Below are positions 38,842 through 47,623 of a stretch of 64,000 nt of DNA, in pieces (the stretch's first letter is position 1; each line of letters begins with the position of its first letter). Both the position numbers and the translations under genes were made by a program. The stretch is from Shewanella intestini (GTDB lineage: Bacteria; Pseudomonadota; Gammaproteobacteria; Enterobacterales; Shewanellaceae), in NCBI RefSeq assembly GCF_018221465.1, contig NZ_JAAIKR010000001.1, positions 186,001 to 250,000 on the forward strand. Direction: 5' to 3'. Under the pieces are notes generated by a model, which was given only the letters and a program-made list of their open reading frames with translations, was not told the DNA's origin and did not search any database.

Positions 38842-39426
38842 TCAGTTAGCTTTAATCATATACTGGCTATTAGCAGGGTAACTTTCTAGTGATTGTTGTA
38901 ATGTATCAGGATTATTCTTAGCAAGAATAAAGCCCTGTTTTTGCCAAAAAGCCTGCGCAGTGGGTAACGATATTAATGCGATGGCAGCATGTGATAACGC
39001 CTGAGGCTGAACAGTTAAGTGTGAAAATAACTGCTTAGCCAACCCTTGATGTTGAAAGGCACGGTTAACGGCAAGGTCGTGAATATACAAGCAAGACTCT
39101 TTTTTCGCTTGAGGGTTATTATGCAATGGTGTTGCGCGTGATTTTGTTTGTAATCCTGCTTGAGTGGCTTGAGTGGCTTGAGTGGCTTGAGTGGCTTGAG
39201 TTATTTGCTCTACATGCAATTTAGGTGCAGTAAATAATGGCCGTGGATGCGCTAAAACATAGGCGGCAATTTGCTGATTAATGACGACAACTAAGCAGGT
39301 TTGCGGACTCAATTGAACCTTAGCCTGTAAAACCTGCTGTGACTCTATAGTCCCTTTCCCATAACAACTGGCTTGAATGGTCATAATATTTGGCCAGTCA
39401 GTTGTTGTTATTGGGCGGATATCCAT
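38842..39426 (-). CDS. GNAT-family N-acetyltransferase with an internal peptide repeat
   Basis: 194 aa. The GNAT fold is visible: N-terminal MDIRPITTTDWPNI, a central beta strand YIHDLAVNRAFQHQGLAKQLFSHL (the acetyl-CoA P-loop-like motif Q--G-A) and a C-terminal ALISLPTAQAFWQKQGF. Between strands lies an insert with the repeated tripeptide Thr-Gln-Ala (TQATQATQATQA), encoded by a 9-bp tandem repeat (39158-39200). The insert is expected to be a flexible loop. ATG 39426 gives the standard N terminus; a longer frame to 39501 is unlikely. It follows the gene at 39449 by 22 bases. Substrate unknown. Confidence 0.82.
   Translation of the reverse strand: MDIRPITTTDWPNIMTIQASCYGKGTIESQQVLQAKVQLSPQTCLVVVINQQIAAYVLAHPRPLFTAPKLHVEQITQATQATQATQATQAGLQTKSRATPLHNNPQAKKESCLYIHDLAVNRAFQHQGLAKQLFSHLTVQPQALSHAAIALISLPTAQAFWQKQGFILAKNNPDTLQQSLESYPANSQYMIKAN
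39158..39200. repeat. In-frame 9-bp tandem repeat inside the GNAT gene
   Basis: The 9-mer GCTTGAGTG is repeated 4.8 times and encodes Thr-Gln-Ala units on the minus strand. Because 9 is a multiple of 3, copy-number change would alter loop length without a frameshift. Confidence 0.95.
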
Positions 39427-39448
39427 TTGTTGACCTGTGGTCGCTATT

Positions 39449-40093
39449 TTATGCGTCAAAAGGGGTGAGCAAACATAATTGTGTGAGCTGATTGGCAACA
39501 CCTATTTGATAGGCTTTATGATGTTTAATCAACGACGCTTTTTTATTGCCGGGCGTTAAAATAATGCCGTGTTGTAATGCTTGCTGGCCTAACTGTGTTT
39601 CATTGCCTCGGGCATACAAGGTGATGGGGCTGATTAACTCTCCAGCTTGAATATTTGCCTCAAGTTCATCAACTGACACCACAATACTTGCAGCGCCATT
39701 GCTTGCCAATTTGAGTTTGGCATTAATACTGGCGTCATCTACTACCAACCAATCTAACTCATCAAGGGCGGTGAGTAACTGTTGTAATTTATCCCCAAGC
39801 GCATCTGGATATTGCTTGGCAATGGTGTAGTGATGAACAATGGAGCTTAATAATTGTGGCAATTGCGCGCCAGCACCTTGGCTGCGAGCGTTGCGGATCC
39901 ATTCATTTAAATTGTCAGCCACTAACTTATCAAAGCGTTTTAGTTTTAATGACTCAACCATCCAACTGCACAGGTAATGGCTTTGCTGCGCTGGTGTGCG
40001 TGGTGATTGAAATTGTGCTGACCATTGGTTGAGTGCGTTTAATCCTGCTTGAGCTAACTCAAGAATGGCTTGATTGTATGTTGGGGCTGTCAT
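39449..40093 (-). CDS. Conserved protein of unknown function (DUF2913-like)
   Basis: 214 aa, soluble, largely helical in the first 110 residues (MTAPTYNQAILELAQAGLNAL, YLCSWMVESLKLKRFDKLVADNLNEWI) and alpha/beta afterwards. It resembles the DUF2913 family of Vibrio/Shewanella in the N-terminal LAQAGLNAL and CSWMVE-K blocks, from memory; no function is assigned. It is upstream of the GNAT gene with a 22-base gap, so the two are probably co-transcribed. No membrane segment or signal peptide. Confidence 0.6.
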   Translation of the reverse strand: MTAPTYNQAILELAQAGLNALNQWSAQFQSPRTPAQQSHYLCSWMVESLKLKRFDKLVADNLNEWIRNARSQGAGAQLPQLLSSIVHHYTIAKQYPDALGDKLQQLLTALDELDWLVVDDASINAKLKLASNGAASIVVSVDELEANIQAGELISPITLYARGNETQLGQQALQHGIILTPGNKKASLIKHHKAYQIGVANQLTQLCLLTPFDA

Positions 40094-40240
40094 TGATGCT
40101 GCTTATCCACAAAAGTCATTTAAAAATGCAGTCGCCATCATAATCTATTTTAGCGAATAACCGCTAACTAAGATGGTGTGATCATGAGGTTTATCCGCCT
40201 TTAAGGTATTTGGCACAAGGCGGGGGGAAATGGCTAACGT

Positions 40241-40270
40241 AAAAAAGGCGCTGCAATATATTGCAGCGCC
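40241..40270 (-). terminator. Intrinsic terminator after the peroxiredoxin-like gene
   Basis: GGCGCTGCAA-tata-TTGCAGCGCC is a perfect 10-bp stem followed on the minus strand by six Ts. It lies 38 bases beyond the stop at 40308. Confidence 0.88.
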
Positions 40271-40307
40271 TAGAGTCACTTTAAAATTTGGTAAAAAACA
40301 GCGGAGC

Positions 40308-40943
40308 TTATTGGTTAACGACCAATTTTGCTGCTGTCATAATTAACTCAGAAGCAGGGCGAACCTTGTAGTTTGGATTGGCATATTGAAAGTGGATTAA
40401 CCCTTGTTTGTCACTGATGTATATTGCCGGAACGGGTAACACTAAACGTTTTTCACCACTTGGGGTAGTATTGAGTGGATTTTTTACCGCTAATTTAGCT
40501 TGATACATGTCAGTCACTTTTTGACTGGTATAAAAGGCTAATCCAAATGCTTTAGCGGCATTTAAGTGTTCGTCAGACAATAAAACGTAATCTAATTTGT
40601 TGTCATTCATTGACGCTTGCAGCTTTGCTGGTGAGTCAGGTGAAATGCCCACCAGTTGCACGCCCATTTCAATAAGTTTTGGTTCAATCGCTTTTAACTG
40701 ACCCATTTGGATATTACAAAATGGGCACCATCCGCCACGATAAAAGAAGAAAATTGTCGGTTTAGACTCTACCAGTTTGAGTAAGTTAACTGGCTTACCG
40801 TTAACATCTGATAAGGTGACATCGGGAATAGAGTGACCATTAAGCAATGGGGAGATATTATTTTCGTCTGCAGCAATGGGTTTTGCAGTGGCTGTGACAC
40901 TCACCAGAGTTAATGCAATGGTCATCAGTAGCGGTTTTAACAT
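40308..40943 (-). CDS. Exported peroxiredoxin-like / AhpC-TSA thioredoxin-fold protein
   Basis: 211 aa with a signal peptide (MLKPLLMTIALTLVSVTATA) and a thioredoxin-fold domain. The active site FFYRGGWCPFCNIQMGQL carries a CPFC pair where peroxiredoxins and TlpA-like proteins place their redox cysteine(s). Then come VQLVGISPDSPAK and a C-terminal PAIYISDKQGLIHFQYANPNY. It is likely periplasmic, reducing peroxides or disulphides. ATG 40943 has AAGGA 6 bases upstream; the longer frame to 41030 begins inside a terminator and is discounted. Monocistronic. Confidence 0.88.
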   Translation of the reverse strand: MLKPLLMTIALTLVSVTATAKPIAADENNISPLLNGHSIPDVTLSDVNGKPVNLLKLVESKPTIFFFYRGGWCPFCNIQMGQLKAIEPKLIEMGVQLVGISPDSPAKLQASMNDNKLDYVLLSDEHLNAAKAFGLAFYTSQKVTDMYQAKLAVKNPLNTTPSGEKRLVLPVPAIYISDKQGLIHFQYANPNYKVRPASELIMTAAKLVVNQ

Positions 40944-41018
40944 GGTAAATCCTTTTGTTAGATAATAAATGCTATTTTGAGATTGACTAAGACCTGCTTT
41001 TTCACGAAAAAATTTCAA

Positions 41019-41043
41019 TAAAAAAGGCACCTTAAGTGCCTTT
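41019..41043 (-). terminator. Intrinsic terminator after the DEAD-box gene
   Basis: The stem AAAGGCAC-cttaa-GTGCCTTT is followed on the minus strand by Ts, about 40 bases beyond the helicase stop. Confidence 0.85.
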
Positions 41044-41079
41044 GATTGAATTTGCTGTTACCCATAGGGATTCAAGCGT

Positions 41080-42381
41080 TTATTTTAATTTTTTGTACTG
41101 CACGTTTGATGGTTTTTTGCCCACCTTAACATGGCGGCTTTGAAGGTTTTTCTCACCAATCATTTGTTCACCGGCATTATCTTGGCGTTGTTGCTTTTTA
41201 GAGAAACTACGACGCTTTTGAATTTGCTTTAACAATAGTTCTCGGCTGCTGACTTCATAACCTGGCACGGCAATGCGGCGAATTTTTTGACCAATAAGCT
41301 TTTGAATGTCAGATAAGGTGCGTTCTTCTTCACGACTGACAAATGAAATAGCGACACCTGTTTTGCCCGCTCGGCCTGTACGACCAATACGGTGAACATA
41401 ATCTTCGGCTAAAAACGGCAGGTCGTAGTTCACAACGTATTCTAAGTCTTGAATATCCAATCCACGCGCAGCCACTTCTGTGGCGACCATTACGCGAGCT
41501 TTACCTTCGGTAAATTCACGTAGGGCGCGGCGACGACTGCCTTGGGCTTTTTCACCGTGAACCACAACCGAGTTAATGCCGTCTAAGTTAAGCTCTTTGA
41601 CCAACACATCAGCGGCATCGCGAGTGGCAGTAAATACCAATACTCGGTGCCAGTTTTTGCTACCAATTAACTCTGACAGCAACTCGCGCTTACGGCGCTG
41701 TTCAACAGGGTATACCACTTGGCTAACGGTTTCTGCAGTGGTGTTTTGTTTGTCGGCATTAATCAACTTTGGCTTGTTGAGCATGTCATTAGCCAGTTGT
41801 TTTACTGCGCTTGAAAATGTAGCTGAAAACAACAAGTTTTGACGCGACTTATTGACTGCTTGGAAGATTTTTTGAATATCAGCACTAAAGCCCATATCTA
41901 GCATGCGGTCGGCTTCATCTAATACTAAAAATTCAACATTCGATAAACTGACATTACAAGCCACAATATGCTCAAGTAACCGACCCGGTGTGGCAACAAT
42001 TACATCCGCGCCTTGTTTAAGCTTTTGCGCTTGAGTGTCGAGTTTAACCCCACCATAAATGGTGAGAACCGTTAAATCGATATGCTTACCGTATTCACTG
42101 ATGTTGTCAGCGACTTGAGCGGCAAGCTCACGGGTTGGGGTTAAAATTAGCGCGCGGGTATTTGATGGTTGTAACGCTTTTGGTTGTTCAACAATGCGCT
42201 GCAAAATCGGTAACGCAAATGCAGCGGTTTTACCGGTGCCTGTTTGCGCACTTGCCAGTACGTCTTCACCACGACGAATAGCAGGAATAGCTTGCTTTTG
42301 TACTGGGGTCATTTCAGTGTACCCACAGTCAGCTATCGCACTGAGGATCTCGGGAGCGAAGCTATATGATTCAAATTTCAT
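41080..42381 (-). CDS. rhlE: DEAD-box RNA helicase, RhlE-like
   Basis: 433 aa. ATP-dependent RNA unwinding enzyme, probably in ribosome assembly or RNA turnover. Motifs in order: Q motif (F4...GYTEMTPVQKQAIP, residues 20-33), motif I AQTGTGKT (45-52), PTRELAAQV, TPGR, DEAD (VLDEADRMLDMGF), SAT (LFSATF), then in the second domain VFTATRDAA, VATEVAARGLDI and HRIGRTGRAGK. The C-terminal tail is short and basic (KKQQRQ, KVGKKPSNVQYKKLK). ATG 42381 matches the family start; a longer frame to 42399 adds MNRINS. A roughly 280-base upstream region may carry a leader. rhlE is my best sub-family guess. Confidence 0.9.
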   Translation of the reverse strand: MKFESYSFAPEILSAIADCGYTEMTPVQKQAIPAIRRGEDVLASAQTGTGKTAAFALPILQRIVEQPKALQPSNTRALILTPTRELAAQVADNISEYGKHIDLTVLTIYGGVKLDTQAQKLKQGADVIVATPGRLLEHIVACNVSLSNVEFLVLDEADRMLDMGFSADIQKIFQAVNKSRQNLLFSATFSSAVKQLANDMLNKPKLINADKQNTTAETVSQVVYPVEQRRKRELLSELIGSKNWHRVLVFTATRDAADVLVKELNLDGINSVVVHGEKAQGSRRRALREFTEGKARVMVATEVAARGLDIQDLEYVVNYDLPFLAEDYVHRIGRTGRAGKTGVAISFVSREEERTLSDIQKLIGQKIRRIAVPGYEVSSRELLLKQIQKRRSFSKKQQRQDNAGEQMIGEKNLQSRHVKVGKKPSNVQYKKLK

Positions 42382-42610
42382 ACTATTTATCCTGTTCATC
42401 TAGTAAAACTGACGACGTCGACAGCCTTTAACCTTTAATTTAACGCTTAACTTAGGTGCTAGCTTATCTTTTATCTTAATCGCTAGGTTTACTTTTGGTT
42501 TAGTAAAGCTAGGTTGATACAAGCTGACAACGATTTTGCGGTCGCGGAGTATAACAAATTTTTAGTGATTGCTTGAATACTATCGGGTTGTTTTTTGACT
42601 TTTTTGCAAT

Positions 42611-42638
42611 AAAAAAGGGCTGAATCAATTTCTGCCCT
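42611..42638 (-). terminator. Likely weak terminator after the aminopeptidase P gene
   Basis: AAGGGC and GCCCTT form a short stem with a 13-base loop, flanked on the minus strand by a T run, 25 bases past the stop at 42663. Confidence 0.5.
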
Positions 42639-42662
42639 TGGTGATAACTTAGTTACTTAATG

Positions 42663-44450
42663 CTAGATAGCTTGAGTTGCTTGGGTTAACCAGGCTTTGT
42701 CATCACCTTCTAACAGTGGGCTTAAAGTCTGTGCCACTTTCTGATGATATTGATTCACCCAGTTAATTTCAGCGGTGGTTAATAGCTGAGTATCGATTAA
42801 ACGTTTGTCGATAGGAATTAAGGTTAATGCGTCAAACTCATACATTTCACGCTCAGCGCCGGCAAGTGCTTGGCACTTTTGCACTGCAACAAGATTTTCA
42901 ATACGAATACCAAAGGCGTCTTCGCGGTAATAACCGGGTTCGTTAGACAACACCATACCTGCAACTAATGCCACGTTGTTGGCATTTTTACCAATACGTT
43001 GTGGGCCTTCATGCACACTTAAGAAGTGTCCGACGCCATGGCCTGTACCATGGTCAAAGTCAAAGCCGTGTTGCCATAAGTATTGACGCGCAAAGCTATC
43101 TAATTGCTGGCCAGTAGTGCCTTTAGGGAAGCGGGCCAAATCTAAGGCAATATGCCCTTTTAGCACTAATGTGACCATTTTTTTATGCTGAGCACTGACA
43201 TCGCCAATGGCAATCGTACGGGTGACGTCGGTGGTGCCGTCAAGATACTGTGCGCCCGAGTCCACTAAATAAAGGCTGTTTTTTGTCATCGTGCTTGGAG
43301 TGCCATTGTTGTGGTTGTAATGGCACATAGCAGCATTAGCACCTGTTGCTGAAATGGTGTCAAAGCTTGGCTCTTTGTATAACGGGTCCATTAAGCGGTA
43401 ACTTTCAAGTTGGTCAGCAAGTACGGCTTCATCATGCATGTTACCTTGAGCAACTTGAGCATCTAACCATGCTAAAAAGCGAGTAACAGCAGCGCCATCT
43501 CGAATATGACATGCATACATGCCAGCTAGTTCTGCACTATTTTTTTGTGCTTTTGGTAATGCAATTGGATCTGCGCCAGCAATTAACTGACAGCCACCTT
43601 TAATCGCTGTGAGTTGTGACCATGCATTCGCTGTAAATGGGTCAGCTAGCAGCTTAATATTGCCAAGAGCTAATAAGGTTTGCTCAAGCTCGGCTTCAGT
43701 TTTAAAGCTAACCCCAGCACCGACATGTTCCATTGTGCCTTGTGGTAACTTGTTAATGTCAGTAAATAAAATCACTTCACCATTAGTAAATAACAGTGCT
43801 GTGCCCAGTAATACCGGTAATCTTGGTACGTCACCGCCGCGCAGGTTAAGTAACCAGCAAAATGAATCTAAAGCGGTAATTAATGCGGCATCAGCGCCTT
43901 GCTTTTTTACTATGTCGGCAATTTGCTGGCGTTTTTCTACGCTGTTTCTACCCGCGCCTTGATGGGAAAATAACATCACAGGTGTTGTTGCCGCTGCTGG
44001 GCGGTCATGCCAGTGTTGGTCGATTGGATTATTGGCTATTTCAACTAATGTAAGTTCAGCTTTATTGAGTTTGGCTTTTGCTTGTTCAACCCAAGCTAAA
44101 GTGTGCAAACGGGTGTCGATACCGACTTTGCTGCCTGCAGGTAAAGTCTCAATGAGCCATTCAATTTGTGGATCTTCTGCTAAACCTAAATATTGGAATA
44201 TATCGCCACTGACCTGTTGACGCACTTGCACTGTGTAACGCCCATCAGTAAAGATAGCCGCGCTATTTTGTAAAATAATCGCCATACCAGCGGAGCCAGT
44301 AAAGCCTGTTGCCCAAAGTAAGCGTTCGTTCTTTTCTGGGACATATTCCCCTAAATACTCATCTGCTCGTGGGATAATAAAGGCATCTATTTGATGTTGT
44401 TTAAGCGATTCGCGAATAAGGCCGACACGTTGAGCGATTGACGCAGACAT
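42663..44450 (-). CDS. Xaa-Pro aminopeptidase (M24B family)
   Basis: 595-aa cytoplasmic metallopeptidase that removes N-terminal residues preceding proline. Two creatinase-N-like domains (about 1-300) precede the M24 catalytic domain. Metal ligands are in LVDSGAQYLDGTTDVTRTI (two Asp), GTGHGVGHFLSVHEGP (His), MVLSNEPGYY (Glu) and FGIRIENLV (Glu), followed by the PepP C-terminal domain (about 530-595). The three-domain, 595-residue length is that of the long, eukaryote-like subgroup. TGGAG lies 5 bases upstream of the ATG. Monocistronic. Confidence 0.94.
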   Translation of the reverse strand: MSASIAQRVGLIRESLKQHQIDAFIIPRADEYLGEYVPEKNERLLWATGFTGSAGMAIILQNSAAIFTDGRYTVQVRQQVSGDIFQYLGLAEDPQIEWLIETLPAGSKVGIDTRLHTLAWVEQAKAKLNKAELTLVEIANNPIDQHWHDRPAAATTPVMLFSHQGAGRNSVEKRQQIADIVKKQGADAALITALDSFCWLLNLRGGDVPRLPVLLGTALLFTNGEVILFTDINKLPQGTMEHVGAGVSFKTEAELEQTLLALGNIKLLADPFTANAWSQLTAIKGGCQLIAGADPIALPKAQKNSAELAGMYACHIRDGAAVTRFLAWLDAQVAQGNMHDEAVLADQLESYRLMDPLYKEPSFDTISATGANAAMCHYNHNNGTPSTMTKNSLYLVDSGAQYLDGTTDVTRTIAIGDVSAQHKKMVTLVLKGHIALDLARFPKGTTGQQLDSFARQYLWQHGFDFDHGTGHGVGHFLSVHEGPQRIGKNANNVALVAGMVLSNEPGYYREDAFGIRIENLVAVQKCQALAGAEREMYEFDALTLIPIDKRLIDTQLLTTAEINWVNQYHQKVAQTLSPLLEGDDKAWLTQATQAI

Positions 44451-44680
44451 AAAGACTCCAGTGAAAGGCTGGAAAAACCAGTCTAATTAAAAAGGGCAAT
44501 ATTAAAGAGCCGACATTATGACAATTGTGGCTTTGTGGGCGCAATAGCTGTGAAGATTATTTGTGTCTGAAAACGATGTAAAAAAGGCAAGGGTAATGTT
44601 AAGCCGATGACTCGTTGCGGTGTTTTTTTCGTTTGAGGTTAACACGCGGAAAATAGAGTTAAGCAAAAGGATGCATCACC

Positions 44681-44709
44681 AAAAAAAAACGCCACAAAAT
44701 GTGGCGTTT
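44681..44709 (-). terminator. Intrinsic terminator after the FKBP gene
   Basis: AAACGCCACA-aaa-TGTGGCGTTT is a perfect 10-bp stem with a run of As upstream (Ts on the minus strand), 25 bases past the stop at 44735. Confidence 0.9.
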
Positions 44710-44734
44710 GGCATGACACGTTCAAGGGGAATAT

Positions 44735-45205
44735 TTAGTTAATTTTGAATAATTCAACGTCAAAAATTAACACTGAGCCGCCTTCAATTTTACCTGCGGC
44801 GCGATTGCCGTAAGCTAACTCGCTTGGAATAAAGAAACGGAACTTGTCGCCAACGGTCATCAGCTGTAGTCCTTCAGTCCAACCTTTAATGACTCTGTTT
44901 AGTGGGAATGAAATTTTTTCGCCGCGTTCGACTGAGCTGTCAAACACGCTGCCATCAATTAAGGTGCCGTGATAATGCACGGTGACTTTATCTTTAGCGC
45001 TAGGGTGCTCGGTGTTGTCACTGCGGGTAATCACTTGATATTGCAAGCCTGATGCTGTTTGTACTACGTCTGGATTTTTAGCGTTTTCAGCAAGAAACGC
45101 TTGGCCTTTTTCGATATTCTCTTGTGCGGCTTTTTGGTTATTCGATTGAGTGAAAAAGTAAAAAATGACTGCCGCAATGACAAAAACTGCCAATATAATT
45201 TTCAT
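44735..45205 (-). CDS. FKBP-type peptidyl-prolyl isomerase, membrane-anchored
   Basis: 156 aa. The first 20 residues (MKIILAVFVIAAVIFYFF) are a membrane anchor or uncleaved signal. A linker helix leads to one FKBP domain (about 60-155) with VTVHYHGTLIDGSVFDSSVERGEKISFPL, VIKGWTEGLQLM and IPSELAYGNR, containing the usual drug/substrate-pocket residues (Y, F, D, W). It catalyses proline isomerisation at the periplasmic face. It lacks the separate dimerisation domain of FkpA/Mip. Monocistronic; 113 bases from the next gene upstream. Confidence 0.94.
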   Translation of the reverse strand: MKIILAVFVIAAVIFYFFTQSNNQKAAQENIEKGQAFLAENAKNPDVVQTASGLQYQVITRSDNTEHPSAKDKVTVHYHGTLIDGSVFDSSVERGEKISFPLNRVIKGWTEGLQLMTVGDKFRFFIPSELAYGNRAAGKIEGGSVLIFDVELFKIN

Positions 45206-45318
45206 GAACGTTCTCTATTTTTGATATGGATTAACAAGTTAAAGTGAGTTTATAACATATCAACTTATCCTGAAACCACGATGAGTACATGAAATTAGAT
45301 GGTAATAACAGCTTAATA

Positions 45319-45966
45319 TTAGTTTGTTGGCGATGACTGTTTTAAAAACTCGGCATAGATTTCAATGTCAATGTCATCACCAATTAACGGAATGTAGCTG
45401 CCCATATCAAAGTCAGAACGTTTAAAAGTGCTCGTTGCACTAAACCCTAAGGTGTATTTGCCGGTCATCCAATTATCTGCGCCGCCATGGAATATGGCGT
45501 TAAAGCTTACAGGTTTACTAATGCCGCGTAATGTTAATGTGCCATAAAACTGAAACTCGGTATCAGAAATAGGGATCACAGATTGCGAAGTAAACACCGC
45601 TTGAGGAAATTGTTTTTGGTCAAACCAACTGCTGCCCATTAATGTGTCGGTTAAGTCATCATTATTGATATCTAAAGAGTCGATGTTGACGGTAGCGCTG
45701 AGCGAGGCTTGGCTCATGTCTTGCGGTGAAAATGACAGCTGTGCATCAAATTGATTAAAGCGGCCGACATAAGTAGATAACCCTAAGTGACCGACTTTAA
45801 ATAATACCGCAGCGTGGTTAGTGTCGAGTTGATATTCGCCTTGCTCGAGTTCGATTAATGATGATTGCACCTTAGGTGTTACCCAGCTTATACAACCTTG
45901 TGTCAGCAATAAGACGCTGAGCAGCCCAATTTTAACTGTTCGTTTAAGCAAAACGGCTTTTTTCAT
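45319..45966 (-). CDS. YceI-family lipoprotein
   Basis: 215 aa with a lipoprotein signal (LLLTQGC) and one YceI lipocalin-like domain: Y-LDTNHAAVLFKVGHLGLSTYVGRFNQFDAQLSF, then DDLTDTLMGSSWFDQKQFPQAVFTS, LRGISKPVSF and FKRSDFDMGSYIPLIGDDIDIEI. YceI proteins bind isoprenoid lipids such as polyprenyl chains; a lipoprotein form is less usual than the soluble periplasmic one. ATG 45966 has AAGGAC 6 bases upstream; the frame to 45993 is discounted. Possibly in a unit with the downstream FKBP gene (113-base gap). Confidence 0.92.
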   Translation of the reverse strand: MKKAVLLKRTVKIGLLSVLLLTQGCISWVTPKVQSSLIELEQGEYQLDTNHAAVLFKVGHLGLSTYVGRFNQFDAQLSFSPQDMSQASLSATVNIDSLDINNDDLTDTLMGSSWFDQKQFPQAVFTSQSVIPISDTEFQFYGTLTLRGISKPVSFNAIFHGGADNWMTGKYTLGFSATSTFKRSDFDMGSYIPLIGDDIDIEIYAEFLKQSSPTN

Positions 45967-46014
45967 CACAACGTCCTTGATGTTGATTATCAACTTTCCA
46001 TTAATACGTTAGGG

Positions 46015-46488
46015 TTATTTAATGGGTTTTTCTGATATCCATAACTTGATATGACCTTTAACAACGACAACACCATTGCTGTCGTAAGCTTTTACGTCAA
46101 CGAACATATCACCTGTTTGCCATTGATCTGGGTGGACTTGTGCCACACAAACAATATCTGAACCTGCTTTAGCGGTGTAGTCAAGCGACATCCCTTTTGG
46201 AATCCAACGTAAATGCTTCGCAATGGAAGCTTCAGCCATTGTGCCCATGGCCATTTCTAAACCATTACAAATTGCAATCACATGCATTGTGCCAATGTGG
46301 TTTTGTACTTTTTTATGTTTTTTAATTAACACCTCACAGCGGTTAGGTTTGAGGGTTTGAATATAGGGATTAACTGTGCCGAAATAAGGCGCCATTCGTG
46401 ACACCATTTTTGAAAAAATATGGTGGCCAAAAGGGTAGCGGGTGACTTTTTGATAAAGGCCCATGACTTTATTGATTTTAGTTGTCAT
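46015..46488 (-). CDS. Hotdog-fold protein, DUF4442 / thioesterase-like
   Basis: 157 aa. A hotdog-fold shape is visible: PYFGTVNPYIQTLKPNRCEVLIKKHKKVQNHIGTMHVIAICNGLEMAMGTMAEASI, followed by a strand-rich C-terminal half. It resembles the DUF4442 (YiiD-C-like) branch of acyl-CoA thioesterases; a catalytic residue set cannot be assigned. ATG 46488 is used because TGGAAAC lies upstream; an in-frame extension to 46569 has no start signal. Upstream of the YceI lipoprotein gene with a 48-base gap, so likely co-transcribed; divergent from the DUF368 gene. Confidence 0.85.
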   Translation of the reverse strand: MTTKINKVMGLYQKVTRYPFGHHIFSKMVSRMAPYFGTVNPYIQTLKPNRCEVLIKKHKKVQNHIGTMHVIAICNGLEMAMGTMAEASIAKHLRWIPKGMSLDYTAKAGSDIVCVAQVHPDQWQTGDMFVDVKAYDSNGVVVVKGHIKLWISEKPIK

Positions 46489-46623
46489 TGTGTTTCCATT
46501 CACAAACTTATCTGGTCGGATGAGATTAACATTGTTGTTAACAATATTGAAATAATTATTCTGCTTCAACTATTAACAAACCTCGGTATAATCCTGATTC
46601 TTCTGAAAGATTAAGGGCATGTT

Positions 46624-47553
46624 TTGAACTATTTTCTCACTTACTTAAAAGGCATGGCGATGGGCGCCTGCGATGTCGTCCCCGGCGTTTCTGGTGGAAC
46701 AATTGCATTTATTACTGGGATTTTAGACCCGCTTTTAGAGGGGATCCGCAAGATAAACTTGTCGCTACTTAAGATCATTAAACAACAAGGTATTAAAGCG
46801 GCCTTTATGCACATTAATGGTCCATTTTTAGTGTGTGTATTCGCTGGTATTTTGACGAGTATTTTTTCTCTAGCTAAGTTAATTTCTTGGTTATTAGACA
46901 CCCATCCTATTCCCATTTGGTCATTTTTCTTTGGCTTAATTTTGTACTCTGTTGTGCATATGCTCAAACAAGTTAAAGGTTTTAGTTTACCTCGTATTGG
47001 GCTGTTTGTGGCTGGGGTCGCGTTTGCTTGGGTGATTACGGTGTTACACCCTATTGAGCTAGAGGCTAATTACTTTACCTTCTTTATTGGTGGTGCAATT
47101 GCCATTTGCGCCATGATTTTACCGGGCATTTCAGGCAGTTTTATTTTATTGCTGTTAGGTTTATACCCTGCAGTTTTAGCCGCAGCAAAAGGCTTTGATG
47201 TGATTTCATTAACCATATTTGCTTGTGGTTGTGGCGTTGGGTTACTCAGCTTTAGTCATGTGTTATCAGCCATGTTACGTCGTTTCCACGATGCGACATT
47301 GATGTTCTTAACTGGGTTAATGTTAGGTACGTTAGGTAAAATTTGGCCCTGGAAAGAAGTGCTGACTTGGCGTGAAAACTCAAAAGGGTTGCAAGTGCCT
47401 TTAACTGAAATGAACTTATCGCCGATGCAATTTGAAACAACTACCTCTGAGCCGTCGCAAGTGACGGTTGCCATTATTTGTTGTTTACTTGGTATCGGGA
47501 TTGTGTGGGGCTTAGAGCGCTTTTCTCAATATTCAAATGCTGACGAAAAATAG
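46624..47553 (+). CDS. DUF368 family membrane protein (PopT-type undecaprenyl-phosphate translocase)
   Basis: 309-aa integral-membrane protein with about eight helices. GACDVVPGVSGGTIAFITG near the N terminus and MILPGISGSFILLLLGLY in the middle are the paired PG-SG motifs of DUF368. In Vibrio cholerae and some Gram-positives, DUF368 proteins (PopT) return undecaprenyl phosphate across the inner membrane for cell-wall synthesis, which is from memory. The TTG start fits AAGGG about 8 bases upstream and the family N terminus; ATG codons occur only at codon 11 and later. It has its own terminator. Function is inferred from family. Confidence 0.9.
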   Translation: MNYFLTYLKGMAMGACDVVPGVSGGTIAFITGILDPLLEGIRKINLSLLKIIKQQGIKAAFMHINGPFLVCVFAGILTSIFSLAKLISWLLDTHPIPIWSFFFGLILYSVVHMLKQVKGFSLPRIGLFVAGVAFAWVITVLHPIELEANYFTFFIGGAIAICAMILPGISGSFILLLLGLYPAVLAAAKGFDVISLTIFACGCGVGLLSFSHVLSAMLRRFHDATLMFLTGLMLGTLGKIWPWKEVLTWRENSKGLQVPLTEMNLSPMQFETTTSEPSQVTVAIICCLLGIGIVWGLERFSQYSNADEK

Positions 47554-47593
47554 CAAAAATGCACTGTTGAGTTTGTCCTTTTAACATTTGAAT

Positions 47594-47623
47594 AAAAAAA
47601 CAGAGCGCTTGCTCTGTTTTTTT
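47594..47623 (+). terminator. Intrinsic terminator after the DUF368 gene
   Basis: The stem AAAAACAGAGC-gctt-GCTCTGTTTTT is followed by Ts, about 45 bases after the stop. Confidence 0.92.
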
